Below are positions 34,203 to 42,932 of a stretch of DNA of 48,693 nt, in pieces. Origin of the DNA: Paracoccus marinaquae (GTDB taxonomy: Bacteria; Pseudomonadota; Alphaproteobacteria; Rhodobacterales; Rhodobacteraceae); the NCBI RefSeq assembly GCF_018860165.1, contig NZ_JAHKNG010000028.1, positions 1 through 48,693 of the forward strand, written 5' to 3'. Numbering within the stretch: position 1 is the first letter of the stretch; each line of letters begins with the position of its first letter. The notes below the pieces were generated by a model that saw nothing but the letters and a program-made list of their open reading frames with translations, was not told the origin of the DNA and did not search any database. Position numbers and translations under genes: made by a program.

Positions 34203-35372
34203 ATGACCCATTCGAGGACGCTTCTGGCCTTGCTGGCCGCGACCACATGCCTTGCCGGCCCGGCGGCCGCGCAGGAAGGCGAGACGCTGAAGATCGGGCT
34301 GGTCTTCACCCTGTCCGGCCCCGCCGCCGTTCTGGGCGAGATGGGGCGCGACGGCTTCCTGCTGGCGGCCGAGGAGATCGGTGATCTGGGCGGTCTGGCG
34401 ACCGAGATCATCGTGGTCGATGACGAGCAGAAGCCCGATATCGCCGCCAACAAGGCCCGCGAACTGGTCGAGCGCGACGGTGTCGATATCGTGGTCGGGC
34501 CGATCTTCTCGAACATCCTCGGCGCGATCCAGAAACCCGTGACCGATGCCGGCGCGATCCTGATCAGCCCCAATGCCGGCACCTCGAACTATGCCGGCGC
34601 CGAGTGCAACCGGAACTTCTTCGTCACCTCCTATCAGAACGACCAGATGCACGAGGTGATGGGCGCCTATGCGCAGGAACAGGGCTATGACAACGTCTTC
34701 CTGCTGGCGCCGAACTATCAGGCCGGCAAGGACAGCCTCGCGGGCTTCAAGCACAGCTATACCGGCGGCGTCGCGGGCGAGATCTTCACCCAGCTGGGCC
34801 AGCTGGACTATCAGGCGGAACTGGCGCAGATCGCGGCCATGCAGCCCGACGCGGTGTTCGCCTTCATGCCCGGCGGCATGGGCGTGAACCTGGTCAAGCA
34901 ATACCGGCAGGCCGGGCTGGAGACGATCCCGTTCCTGTCGGCCTTCACGGTGGACGAATCGACCCTGCCCGCCCAGCAGGATGCGGCGCTTGGCTTCTTT
35001 GGCGGCTCGAACTGGGCGCCCGACATGGACACGCCCGAGAACAAGGCCTTCGTCGCGGCCTATGAGGCGAAATACGGCAAGGTGCCGGCGACCTATGCGA
35101 TGCAGGCCTATGACGCCGCGCATCTGATCGACGGCGCCATCCGCGCGGCCGGCGGCGTGGCCGACAAGGAGGCGCTGATCGCGGCGCTGGAGACGGCGCC
35201 CTTCACCTCGGTCCGCGGCGATTTCAGCTTTGGACCGAACCACTATCCGATCCAGGACTTCTACCTGACCGAGGTGGTCAAGCGCGAGGACGGCAATTAC
35301 GCCACCTCGGTCGTCAAGAAGATCTTCGACGACTATCAGGACAACTATGTCGGCGACTGCCAGATGAACTGA
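34203..35372 (+). CDS. ABC transporter periplasmic binding protein (Liv/Peripla_BP_6 type)
   Basis: A 389-residue exported solute-binding protein (signal MTHSRTLLALLAATTCLAGP, cleavage near AQE). Start chosen at the ATG after GGAAGG. The Venus-flytrap fold of the branched-chain-amino-acid class is evident: LKIGLVFTLSGPAAVLGEMG, VVGPIFSNILGAIQKPVTDA and ILISPNAGTSNYAGAECNRN. It captures the ligand for the LivHMGF-like genes directly downstream. A GC hairpin separates it from the permease, the usual arrangement giving more binding protein than permease. Cys residues at both ends may form a disulphide. The ligand is unknown, possibly an aromatic acid given the flavin monooxygenase. Confidence 0.93.
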   Translation: MTHSRTLLALLAATTCLAGPAAAQEGETLKIGLVFTLSGPAAVLGEMGRDGFLLAAEEIGDLGGLATEIIVVDDEQKPDIAANKARELVERDGVDIVVGPIFSNILGAIQKPVTDAGAILISPNAGTSNYAGAECNRNFFVTSYQNDQMHEVMGAYAQEQGYDNVFLLAPNYQAGKDSLAGFKHSYTGGVAGEIFTQLGQLDYQAELAQIAAMQPDAVFAFMPGGMGVNLVKQYRQAGLETIPFLSAFTVDESTLPAQQDAALGFFGGSNWAPDMDTPENKAFVAAYEAKYGKVPATYAMQAYDAAHLIDGAIRAAGGVADKEALIAALETAPFTSVRGDFSFGPNHYPIQDFYLTEVVKREDGNYATSVVKKIFDDYQDNYVGDCQMN

Positions 35373-35379
35373 ACCGGCA

Positions 35380-35400
35380 GGGGGGCGTGACACGCCCCCT
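35380..35400 (+). terminator. hairpin between binding protein and permease genes
   Basis: GGGGGCGT (35381-35388) pairs with ACGCCCCC (35392-35399) across a 3-base loop, 8 bases after the binding-protein stop. No T-run follows, so it is more likely an mRNA-stabilising or partial terminator element giving higher binding-protein output. Confidence 0.6.
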
Positions 35401-35418
35401 CTGCATCGGGACGCGCGC

Positions 35419-36336
35419 ATGACCAGCCTGTTTCTGCTTCAGCTTCTGAACGGGGTGCAGTTCGGCATCCTGCTGTTCCTGATCGCCGCCGGCCTGACGC
35501 TGGTCTTCGGGATCATGGATTTCGTGAACCTCGCCCATGGCGTCATCTACATGGTCGGCGCCTATCTGGTGGTCAGCTTCACGCAGATGACCGGCAGTTA
35601 CGGGCTGGGCCTGCTGCTGGTACTGCCGGCCACGCTGCTGTTCGGTCTGGCGCTGGAACTGCTGGTGTTCCGCAAGCTGTATGACCGGCCGCATCTGGAT
35701 CAGGTGCTGGCGACCTTCGGCCTGGTCATGATCATCACCGAGGCGGTCGAGATCATCTGGGGCGCCGCGCCGCTGTCGGTGCCGATGCCCGAGGCGCTGT
35801 CGGGCTCGATCCCGCTGATCGCGCCGCTGCGCTATCCGGTGTTCCGGCTGGTGGTGATCGGGGTCGGGCTGCTGACCGCATTGGGGCTGTGGCTGGTCAT
35901 CACCCGCACGCGGATCGGCATGCGGCTGCGGGCCGGGGCGACCAACCGGGCGATGGTCGCGGCGCTCGGGGTCGACATCAAGCGGCTGTTCACCCTGATC
36001 TTCGCCTTCGGCGCCATGCTGGCGGGCTTTGCCGGCGCGATGGTCGCGCCGATCCTGACCGTCGATCCGGGCATGGGCGAAAGCGTGCTGATCCTGGCCT
36101 TCGTGGTCATCGTGATCGGCGGCATCGGCTCGGTGAAGGGGGCCTTCGCGGGCGCGCTGCTGGTCGGGCTGGTGGATACGCTGGGGCGCAGCTTCGGGCC
36201 GATCGTGCTGCGCGCCTTCCTTGAACCGGCGGCGGCCGGGCAGGCGGGCAGGGTGCTTGCGCCGATGCTGGTCTATATCCTGATGGCGGTGATCCTTGCG
36301 CTGCGGCCCGCCGGCCTGTTCGGGGCCCGGACATGA
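35419..36336 (+). CDS. livH: Liv-type ABC permease, LivH-like
   Basis: A 305-residue polytopic inner-membrane protein. The Liv permease signature reads LTLVFGIMDFVNLAHGVIYM near residue 30, and the EAA-like loop GVDIKRLFTLIFAFGAMLAG lies late. About eight membrane helices are predictable. It overlaps livM by 4 bases. It forms the channel with LivM. Confidence 0.93.
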   Translation: MTSLFLLQLLNGVQFGILLFLIAAGLTLVFGIMDFVNLAHGVIYMVGAYLVVSFTQMTGSYGLGLLLVLPATLLFGLALELLVFRKLYDRPHLDQVLATFGLVMIITEAVEIIWGAAPLSVPMPEALSGSIPLIAPLRYPVFRLVVIGVGLLTALGLWLVITRTRIGMRLRAGATNRAMVAALGVDIKRLFTLIFAFGAMLAGFAGAMVAPILTVDPGMGESVLILAFVVIVIGGIGSVKGAFAGALLVGLVDTLGRSFGPIVLRAFLEPAAAGQAGRVLAPMLVYILMAVILALRPAGLFGART

Positions 36337-37271
36337 GGCTGATCCCGACCCGGGCCTGGGCGGCCACGATCCTGTTTGCCGCCTTCGCGGCCCTGCCCCT
36401 GATCGCCGGCGCGCTTGAGGACAGCTATCTGATCGTCGTCGCCACCCGCATCCTGGCCTATGCCATCGCCGCCCTGGCGCTGGATCTGATCCTTGGCTAT
36501 GGCGGGCTGGTCAGCTTTGGCCATGCCGCCTATCTGGGCATCGGCGCCTATGCGGTGGCGATCCTGAACCGCGCGGGCGTCACCGACCTGGGCCTGCACC
36601 TGCTGGCCGCGATCCTTGGCGCTGCGGTCTTTGCGCTGGTCACCGGGGCGATCTCGCTGCGCACGCGCGGCATCTATTTCATCATGATCACGCTGGCCTT
36701 CGCGCAGATGGCCTATTTCTTCTTCGTCTCGCTGTCGGCCTATGGCGGCGATGACGGGGTGACGCTGCGGGCGCGTTCGACCCTGTTCGGCCGGCCGCTG
36801 CTGGAGGATGACACGGCGCTTTATTACACGGCGCTCGTGCTGCTTCTGGGCCTGTACCTGCTGGCCGTCGCCATCACCCGGTCGCGCTTTGGCCGGGTGC
36901 TGACCGGCGCGCGCGAGAACCCGGTCAGGATGCGGGCCATCGGCTTTTCGCCCTTTCGCTATCAACTGACCGCCTATGTCATTTCGGGCTGCATGGCGGC
37001 GGTGGCAGGGGTGATGCTGGCCAATCAGGCCAGCTATGTCTCGCCCGCCTTCATGAACTGGCACCGCTCGGGCGAACTGGTGGTGATGGTGGTCTTCGGC
37101 GGCGTCGGCAACCTGCTGGGTGCTGTCGCCGGGGCCACCATCGCCCTGCTGCTTGAGGAATGGCTGGCGGTCCTGACCGATCACTGGCCGATCCTGTTCG
37201 GAACCGTCCTGATCCTCGTGGTGCTCTATTCCCGCGACGGTCTGGCCGGGTTCTTCCGGAGGCGGTCATGA
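36333..37271 (+). CDS. livM: Liv-type ABC permease, LivM-like
   Basis: A 312-residue inner-membrane protein. YGGLVSFGHAAYLGIGAYAV is the LivM signature. RENPVRMRAIGFSPFRYQLT contacts the ATPase, and FGGVGNLLGAVAGATIALLL is a late helix pair. It overlaps both livH and livG by 4 bases, so the four transport genes are tightly coupled. Confidence 0.93.
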   Translation: MRLIPTRAWAATILFAAFAALPLIAGALEDSYLIVVATRILAYAIAALALDLILGYGGLVSFGHAAYLGIGAYAVAILNRAGVTDLGLHLLAAILGAAVFALVTGAISLRTRGIYFIMITLAFAQMAYFFFVSLSAYGGDDGVTLRARSTLFGRPLLEDDTALYYTALVLLLGLYLLAVAITRSRFGRVLTGARENPVRMRAIGFSPFRYQLTAYVISGCMAAVAGVMLANQASYVSPAFMNWHRSGELVVMVVFGGVGNLLGAVAGATIALLLEEWLAVLTDHWPILFGTVLILVVLYSRDGLAGFFRRRS

Positions 37272-38022
37272 GCCTGCTGGAGGTCAGGGGGCTGCGCAAA
37301 TCCTATGGCGCGCTGAAGGTCACCGACGATCTGAACCTGTCGGTCGAAGCCGGCGAACTCCACGCCATCATCGGGCCGAACGGCGCCGGCAAATCGACGC
37401 TGATCGCGCAACTGTCGGGGCAGGCGGGGTCGGATGGCGGCTCGGTCCGCTTCGACGGGACCGAGATGACCGGCCTGCCGATGCACCGCCGGGTGCGCGC
37501 GGGCATGTCGCGCAGCTTTCAGATCACCTCGATCCTGCCGGGGTTCACGGCGCTGGACAACGTGGCGGTGGCGGTGCAGGCGCGCCGGGGTTCCAGCTTT
37601 CGCTTCTTCACGCCGGTCGCGCAGGAACACGCGCTGAACGAGGCGGCGCTTGAGGCGCTGAACCGTGTCGGCATCGCCGACCGCGCCTTCTTCCGCGCCG
37701 GCAGCCTGTCGCATGGCGAGAAACGGCAACTGGAACTGGCCATCGCGCTGGCCACCCGGCCGCGCCTGCTGTTGCTGGACGAGCCTCTGGCCGGGACCAG
37801 CGGGCAGGAGGCCGACCGGCTGGTCGAGGTCATGCGCAGCCTCAAGGGCGATGTGACGCAGGTGCTGATCGAACATGACATGGATGCGGTCTTTGCGCTG
37901 GCCGACCGGATCAGCGTGCTGGTCTATGGCCGCATCATCGCCACCGGCACCCCGGACGAGATCCGGGGCGATCCCGCGGTGCGCGCCGCCTATCTGGGCG
38001 AAGAAGCCGGGGAGGGCGGCTG

Positions 38023-38023
<1 letters not shown>
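37268..38023 (+). CDS. livG: Liv-type ABC ATPase, LivG-like
   Basis: A 251-residue ATPase from ATG 37268 inside the livM end. Walker A IIGPNGAGKST, signature SLSHGEKRQLELAIAL, Walker B LLLLDEPLAGTSGQE, and H-loop LIEHDMDAVFALAD are intact. The signature reads LSHGE where LSGGQ is usual, as in other LivG proteins. It ends one base into livF. Confidence 0.95.
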
Positions 38024-38709
<686 letters not shown>

Positions 38710-38725
38710 ACTGGGAGGATTCGAC

Positions 38726-39196
38726 ATGACCATGACCGCCGGGATTACCCGCGCCATCGAGGGGATGGACGGAATAAGCTGGAACATCCTCGGGCAAATC
38801 TATGTTCCGAAACAGCTTTCCGAACAATCCTTCTCGTGGCATGCGACCTTTCCGAAGGGCACCTTCGTGCCGCCCCATATTCATCCGACACAGGATGAAT
38901 TCCTCTATATCCTCGATGGTTGCTTCGATTTCCTGCTGGACGGGGCCGAGCGGCGGGCCGTGCCGGGCGATCTGGTGCGGCTGCCGATGGGCATTCCGCA
39001 CGGCATCTTCAACAAGACCGACGCGGATGTGAAATGCCTGTTCTGGGTGTCGCCCGCGCGCCGGCTTTATGACCTGTTCTGGGCGCTGCACAACCTCGGC
39101 CCCAGCCCGAACCCGGCCGAGGTGGTCGCTGTCTCGGCCGCCCATGAGGTCGATTTCCTGCCCCCGCCCGAGGATAGCGGCACGGAGGACGGGTGA
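38726..39196 (+). CDS. cupin-domain protein
   Basis: A 156-residue small cupin from the ATG at MTMTAGITRA, with GGAGG 9 bases upstream; an ATG 24 bases earlier is less well placed. The metal-binding cupin motifs are readable: PPHIHPTQDEFLYILDG (His, His, Glu) and PGDLVRLPMGIPHGIF (second His set). It may be a dioxygenase, isomerase or ligand-binding protein. It lies between the transporter and the flavin monooxygenase and overlaps the latter by one base, which suggests a step in the same pathway. Confidence 0.88.
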   Translation: MTMTAGITRAIEGMDGISWNILGQIYVPKQLSEQSFSWHATFPKGTFVPPHIHPTQDEFLYILDGCFDFLLDGAERRAVPGDLVRLPMGIPHGIFNKTDADVKCLFWVSPARRLYDLFWALHNLGPSPNPAEVVAVSAAHEVDFLPPPEDSGTEDG

Positions 39197-40434
39197 TGCG
39201 GGTCCTGATTGCAGGGGCGGGGATCGGCGGGCTGACCACGGCGCTGATGCTGCACGCCCGCGGCATCCCCTGCCGGATCTGGGAGGCCGCCCGCGAGGTC
39301 CGCGAGATCGGCGTCGGCATCAACATCCTGCCCCATGCCATTGCCGAACTGGACCGTCTGGGCCTTCTCGACGCGCTGGACCGGGTGGCGGTGCGCACCT
39401 CGCATCTCTACTACTACACCCGCCGGGGGCAGGAGGTCTGGAACGAGCCGCGCGGCCTGCTGGCCGGCCATGACGTGCCGCAGTTCTCGATCCATCGCGG
39501 CCGGTTGCAGAAGGTTCTGCATGATGCGGTGATCGCCCGGATGGGGCCGGATGCGGTGCGCTGCGGCCGCCGCCTCGCCGGTTTCGTGCAGGACGAGGGC
39601 GGGGTCACCGCGCAATTCGTCGATGCGGCCGAGGGCGGCGCCGCCGATGTCGCCCGCGGCGACGTGCTGATCTGCGCCGACGGCATCCATTCGGCCGGGC
39701 GGCGGCACTTCTACCCGGATGAAGGCGCCCCGTCCTGGAACGGCGTCTCGATGTGGCGCGGCGCCGCCCTGGCCCCGCCCTGGCGCGATGGCACGGTGAT
39801 GGCGATCGGCGGCGGTTTCGGGGCCAAGCTGGTGCTGTATCCCATCGCCCCGCCCGAAGCCGATGGCCGGCAGCTGGTGAACTGGGTGGTGAACGTGCGC
39901 ACCAGGGATCCGGCCGTCAGCCCGCCGCCGCCCGACAACTGGTCGCGCAAGGTGGCGCTGGCGACGGTTCTGCCCCATGCCCGGCGGTTCAGCCTGCCCG
40001 GCTATGACATCGACGCCCTGGTCCGCGCGACGCCCGAGATCTTCGAATACCCGATGGCCGATCGCGATCCGCTGCCGCGCTGGACATTCGGGCGGGTGAC
40101 GCTGCTCGGCGACGCGGCGCATCCGATGTATCCGGTCGGCTCGAACGGGGCCAGCCAGGCGGTGCTGGACGCCCGCTGCCTCGCCGATGCGCTGCGGCTG
40201 CAGCCCCATCCCCGGGCCGGCCTCTGGGCCTATGAGGCCGAGCGGCGCCCGAAGACCGCCGAGGTGGTCCATCAGAACCGCAAGGGCGGCCCGGAAGGCG
40301 TGATCGACGCGGTCGAGAAGTTGGCGCCGGCGGGTTTCGAGGATATCGACGCGATCCTGTCCTATGCCGACCGCGAGGCACTGGTCGGTGGATATGCGAA
40401 GATGGCGGGCTTTTCGGTCGTCCCGCGGGACTGA
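39196..40434 (+). CDS. PhzS-like FAD-dependent monooxygenase
   Basis: A 412-residue group A flavin monooxygenase. Dinucleotide-binding VLIAGAGIGGLTTALML, the GD motif DVLICADGIHSAGRRHF and the FAD-ribityl motif VTLLGDAAHPMYPVGSNGAS are intact. The signature pieces EPRGLLAG, PQFSIHRGRLQ and QYPM/EYPMADRDPLPRW closely follow the layout of PhzS (5-methylphenazine-1-carboxylate monooxygenase). Decarboxylative or ring hydroxylation of an aromatic or heteroaromatic acid is therefore likely. It is the last gene of the transporter operon. An in-frame GTG one codon earlier is possible. Substrate unknown. Confidence 0.88.
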   Translation: MRVLIAGAGIGGLTTALMLHARGIPCRIWEAAREVREIGVGINILPHAIAELDRLGLLDALDRVAVRTSHLYYYTRRGQEVWNEPRGLLAGHDVPQFSIHRGRLQKVLHDAVIARMGPDAVRCGRRLAGFVQDEGGVTAQFVDAAEGGAADVARGDVLICADGIHSAGRRHFYPDEGAPSWNGVSMWRGAALAPPWRDGTVMAIGGGFGAKLVLYPIAPPEADGRQLVNWVVNVRTRDPAVSPPPPDNWSRKVALATVLPHARRFSLPGYDIDALVRATPEIFEYPMADRDPLPRWTFGRVTLLGDAAHPMYPVGSNGASQAVLDARCLADALRLQPHPRAGLWAYEAERRPKTAEVVHQNRKGGPEGVIDAVEKLAPAGFEDIDAILSYADREALVGGYAKMAGFSVVPRD

Positions 40435-40442
40435 CTTACCCA

Positions 40443-40471
40443 TTGCGTCAGCCCTCCGGCCCGGCTATGGA
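40443..40471 (+). promoter_or_regulatory. promoter of the ancestral tRNA-Arg locus
   Basis: TTGCGT (40443-40448), 17-base spacer, TATGGA (40466-40471), 9 bases before the first tRNA-like copy. It is a plausible native tRNA promoter. It stands before the broken copy and not directly before the intact gene. Confidence 0.55.
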
Positions 40472-40479
40472 GGCGTCGG

Positions 40480-40523
40480 GCACCCGTAGCTCAGCTGGAT
40501 AGAGTGTCGCCCTCCGAAGGCGG
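40480..40523 (+). pseudogene. 5' half of tRNA-Arg(CCG), first copy (degraded)
   Basis: The first 44 bases match the intact tRNA-Arg at 40838 up to the end of the anticodon stem, except for two substitutions (GAGTGTCGCC for GAGCGCCGCC). After the anticodon stem the T-arm and acceptor 3' strand are absent, so no tRNA can form. Confidence 0.85.
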
Positions 40524-40658
40524 ATGTCAAGTCTGGTGATGGCTGCTGGTGTTGGAAGAAAGAAGTGACTAAACAATGGCTTGAGCGAATGTCGGGTTCG
40601 CTCTTCCTGTCGACGAAAAACTCGCGTAAGCATGGCGTAAGCACCTCGCGAACGGTAT

Positions 40659-40702
40659 GCACCCGTAGCTCAGCTGGATAGAGCGCCGCCCTCCGAAGGC
40701 GG
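40659..40702 (+). pseudogene. 5' half of tRNA-Arg(CCG), second copy
   Basis: The first 44 bases are identical to the intact gene at 40838, through GCGCCGCCCTCCGAAGGCGG, then TAGTCAAG replaces the variable loop and T-arm. The 3' half is missing. Confidence 0.88.
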
Positions 40703-40837
40703 TAGTCAAGTCCGGTGAAGGCTGAAGGCGTTTGGAAAAGGTACTGATTTAACAATGGCTTGAGCGAATATCGGGTTTGCTCTTCAAGAAGCCAAAAAAC
40801 TCGCGTAAGCATGACGTAAGCACCTCGCGAACGGTAT

Positions 40838-40914
40838 GCACCCGTAGCTCAGCTGGATAGAGCGCCGCCCTCCGAAGGCGGAGGCCAGAGGTTCGAATCC
40901 TCTCGGGTGCGCCA
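40838..40914 (+). tRNA. tRNA-Arg (anticodon CCG)
   Basis: A 77-base tRNA including encoded CCA. Acceptor GCACCCG pairs with CGGGTGC. The D-arm TAGCTCAGCTGGATAGAGC is normal. The anticodon stem CCGCC/GGCGG holds loop CTCCGAA (anticodon CCG, decoding CGG). The T-arm GAGGTTCGAATCCTC is perfect. It is the only complete copy at this locus. The sequence at its 5' side is the end of the second repeat unit, and the island begins past its 3' end. Confidence 0.97.
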
Positions 40915-41453
40915 TTTTTCCCATAAAAATCAAAACATTATCAATTCCCTCTTTTTGAGAGATGTTGCTTACGCGGCAAATCCACGTAAGCATGGATGCT
41001 CATTTATCTTTCTATAACAATATCTTGGACCTGATTCTGTTCTGCCTTGATCTCAAGCGAGCGTCTCGGCAGCCATCGTGTTCGCGATTATGGGCTGCAC
41101 GCCTCTGTAAGCCAGGCCAGTAGCCACCGGTGGATCTTGCTGGACCGCCGCTTTTCCTCACGGCAAGCTTTCGCATTGTCCCTAACAGATGGGGCGTGGT
41201 CGCCAGATGATTCCCAAGCGGCGCAAAGGGTCGCCACCATTTCGAGAATATGGGTAGGGCGACCCGAACGGTCAGCGACGACTCCAACGCCTCGTGTGAT
41301 CTTCGATTGAAAGCTGGAGGAAGACGTCAGCCATAGTCCGCCTTTGTGAGGGCTCCGCGCTCGTACAGAGGCCAGATATGGGGAAAGCCTTCCCCTGCGG
41401 CCGAGCCTTGGTCTCTGCCTACCCCTTCTGCGGGGAGACCCCGCAACGCCCCC
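40915..41453. other. AT-richer junction with no intact gene
   Basis: From the tRNA 3' end to the ardC leader there is no intact gene. 40915-41040 is AT-rich, unlike the flanks. 41088-41334 holds a possible degraded reverse frame, listed separately. GGGGAA/TTCCCC (41380-41395) and TGCGGGG/CCCCGCA (41429-41446) are small hairpins near the ardC leader and may end transcription arriving from the tRNA. Confidence 0.5.
41088..41334 (-). pseudogene. possible frameshifted remnant, unknown
   Basis: From ATG 41334 the frame reads MADVFLQLSIEDHTR and then hits a stop. The adjacent frame continues GVGVVADRSGRPTHILEMVA and on to KIHRWLLAWLTEACSP before TAA at 41088, a coding-like run joined at the frameshift. 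I do not recognise a family. It may be chance in a decaying junction. Confidence 0.25.
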
Positions 41454-41454
41454 T

Positions 41455-41539
41455 TCAGAGTGAGAGTGCGGACGGGTTTTCCGTGACGGGTTGAGGGCTG
41501 GAAGAGAGGCTTCCGGCGCCCGTCGCGGAGATTACACCG
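41455..41539 (+). promoter_or_regulatory. structured leader element, copy 1 (ardC)
   Basis: An 85-base leader from TCAGAG to the ATG. Hairpin A: ACGG-GTTTT-CCGT (41472-41484). Hairpin B: GACGGG (41485-41490) with CCCGTC (41519-41524), enclosing CTGGAAG/CTTCCGG around loop AGAGG (41505-41509). CGGAG, the ribosome site, directly follows the closing stem. The same layout occurs before the ParB-like gene and before 46336. Confidence 0.75.
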
Positions 41540-42502
41540 ATGGCCAGACACGCTCACAGCCCCGCTGACGGTGGCGCGCGCAGCAACCTTTATGATGACA
41601 TCACCAACAAGATCATCGCTGAGCTGGAGCAAGGCCGGCTCCCCTGGGTCCAGCCCTGGGGCGCGTCGCCCAATACCGCCCCGCTGGGCCTGCCGAGAAA
41701 TGCTTCAACCGGCCGGTCCTATTCAGGCATCAATATTCTCATCCTCTGGGGCGCTGTCATCCAGCATGGTTTCCCCGGCCAGGCGTGGCTGACTTTCCGC
41801 CAGGCGCTTTCGCTTGGCGGAAATGTCAGGAAGGGCGAACGTGGCACCACCGTTGTCTATGCCGACCGTTTCACCCCCGAGGACGAGAAACGCCGTGCCC
41901 GCGAGACGGGTGAGGATGCGCATGCCATACCGTTCCTGAAGCGGTTCACGGTCTTCAATGCCGCACAATGCGATGGCCTGCCCGATGACATCACGGCAGT
42001 CGCGCCGCCACCGCCGCCGGGCCTGATCGAACCTCGGGTCGAGGCGCTGATCCATGCCACCGGCATCGACTTCCGCATTGGCGGCGATCGCGCCTTCTAT
42101 ATGCCGCCGCTCGACTATGTGCAGGTGCCGCCTCCGCAAGCCTATTTCGAGCCTATCAACTGGCACCGGACGGCCCTGCACGAGTTGGGTCACGCCAGCG
42201 GCCATCACAGCCGCCTCAACCGCGATCTGACCGGCTCGTTCGGCTCGAAGAAATACGCCTTCGAGGAAATGATTGCCGAGCAGGCTGCAGCTTTCAGCTG
42301 CGCCGCGCTCGGGATCGTGCCGACCGTGCGCCATGCCGACTACATCGGGTCGTGGCTGGAGGTCATGCGCGAGGATTCCCGCGCCATTGTCCGCGCGGCC
42401 TCGCAGGCCAGCAAGGCGGCAGACTGGCTGCTGTCGCATCTGCCTGCCGAGGACACCGGGGAGCCGGATGCGAGCGAAACCGACCGGAGGGCTGCGGCAT
42501 GA
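41540..42502 (+). CDS. ardC: ArdC-type antirestriction protein with zincin domain
   Basis: A 320-residue protein. The N-terminal ArdC/DUF1738 ssDNA-binding domain includes LYDDITNKIIAELEQGRLPW, GLPRNASTGRSYSGINILIL and GGNVRKGERGTTVVYADRFT. A C-terminal zinc metallopeptidase-like domain carries ALHELGHASGHHSRLNR (HELGH) and YAFEEMIAEQAAAF with the third ligand Glu. ArdC proteins protect incoming single-stranded DNA from restriction during conjugation. A structured leader precedes it and DUF2958 overlaps its stop by 4 bases. It indicates a conjugative or integrative element. Confidence 0.93.
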   Translation: MARHAHSPADGGARSNLYDDITNKIIAELEQGRLPWVQPWGASPNTAPLGLPRNASTGRSYSGINILILWGAVIQHGFPGQAWLTFRQALSLGGNVRKGERGTTVVYADRFTPEDEKRRARETGEDAHAIPFLKRFTVFNAAQCDGLPDDITAVAPPPPPGLIEPRVEALIHATGIDFRIGGDRAFYMPPLDYVQVPPPQAYFEPINWHRTALHELGHASGHHSRLNRDLTGSFGSKKYAFEEMIAEQAAAFSCAALGIVPTVRHADYIGSWLEVMREDSRAIVRAASQASKAADWLLSHLPAEDTGEPDASETDRRAAA

Positions 42503-42894
42503 TCCTCCTGACCGGCGCACAGCGAGACCGCCTGCTGGCGAATGGTCGCCAGCGCGATCAGGATAACATCCCGGTCGTAAAGTTCTTCAATCCCATCGGT
42601 GAAGGCGTCTGGCTCGCTACCGAACTGGATGAGGATGACGACATCATGTTCGGCCTGGCGGATCTCGGCCATCCCGAACTGGGTTCGTGGAGCCTTGGCG
42701 AGATGCAGTCAGTCCGGCTGCCCTTCGGCATGGGCATCGAGCACGATCTGCTGTTCACCGGAGATTTCCCGATCTCGGTCTGGGCCGAGGCCGCCCGTGA
42801 GACCGGCAGCATCCGCGCCGCCGAGCGCCTGCTCTACCGCGTCGGCGCGAGCTTTTCCCGTACATCCGCCGATACAGAAAACCGGAGTGCCTGA
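42499..42894 (+). CDS. DUF2958 family protein
   Basis: A 131-residue protein starting in the ardC stop (ATGA). LLTGAQRDRLLANGRQRDQD, FFNPIGEGVWLATELDEDDD, MFGLADLGHPELGSWSLGE and QSVRLPFGMGIEHDLLF are typical of DUF2958, a small family found beside ArdC on plasmids and integrative elements. No enzyme motif is seen. Function unknown; coupling to ArdC suggests a shared role in establishment. Confidence 0.85.
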   Translation: MILLTGAQRDRLLANGRQRDQDNIPVVKFFNPIGEGVWLATELDEDDDIMFGLADLGHPELGSWSLGEMQSVRLPFGMGIEHDLLFTGDFPISVWAEAARETGSIRAAERLLYRVGASFSRTSADTENRSA

Positions 42895-42932
42895 TTTCCG
42901 GGTTTCAGGTTCTGCGGCTGGCGTCGCTCTCT

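Larger units (their letters stand above)
40480..40837 (+). repeat. two tandem 179-base units, each a tRNA-Arg 5' half plus ~135 bases
   Basis: Starts at 40480, 40659 and 40838 give an exact 179-base period. Each unit is a 44-base tRNA 5' half, then a partly diverged middle (shared AACAATGGCTTGAGCGAAT), then the nearly identical end (CGTAAGCA repeats, CACCTCGCGAACGGTATG). Unit 1 is more diverged than unit 2 from the intact gene. It resembles attachment-site debris of repeated integrations or a tandem duplication. Confidence 0.85.
40625..40992. repeat. iterated nonamer (G/A)CGTAAGCA around tRNA-Arg
   Basis: Direct copies at 40624-40632, 40635-40643, 40803-40811, 40814-40822 and 40984-40992, plus a perfect inverse copy TGCTTACGC at 40966-40974. 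Pairs are spaced 11 bases apart in both units. This is the arrangement of arm-type integrase or excisionase binding sites flanking an att core. Confidence 0.6.

Noticed and set aside
40480..40837. A CRISPR-like array, because of regular repeats
   Set aside because: Only three copies at a 179-base period; the repeat is a tRNA 5' half and the 'spacers' resemble each other.
40448..40993. Reverse-strand open frames over the tRNA-Arg copies, containing [18 protein letters not shown] peptides
   Set aside because: These are the well-known false translations of tRNA genes; they follow the repeat units and have no ribosome sites.
41047..41310. 87-codon forward frame after the tRNA
   Set aside because: No ribosome site or recognisable domain; the reverse strand has slightly better coding character.
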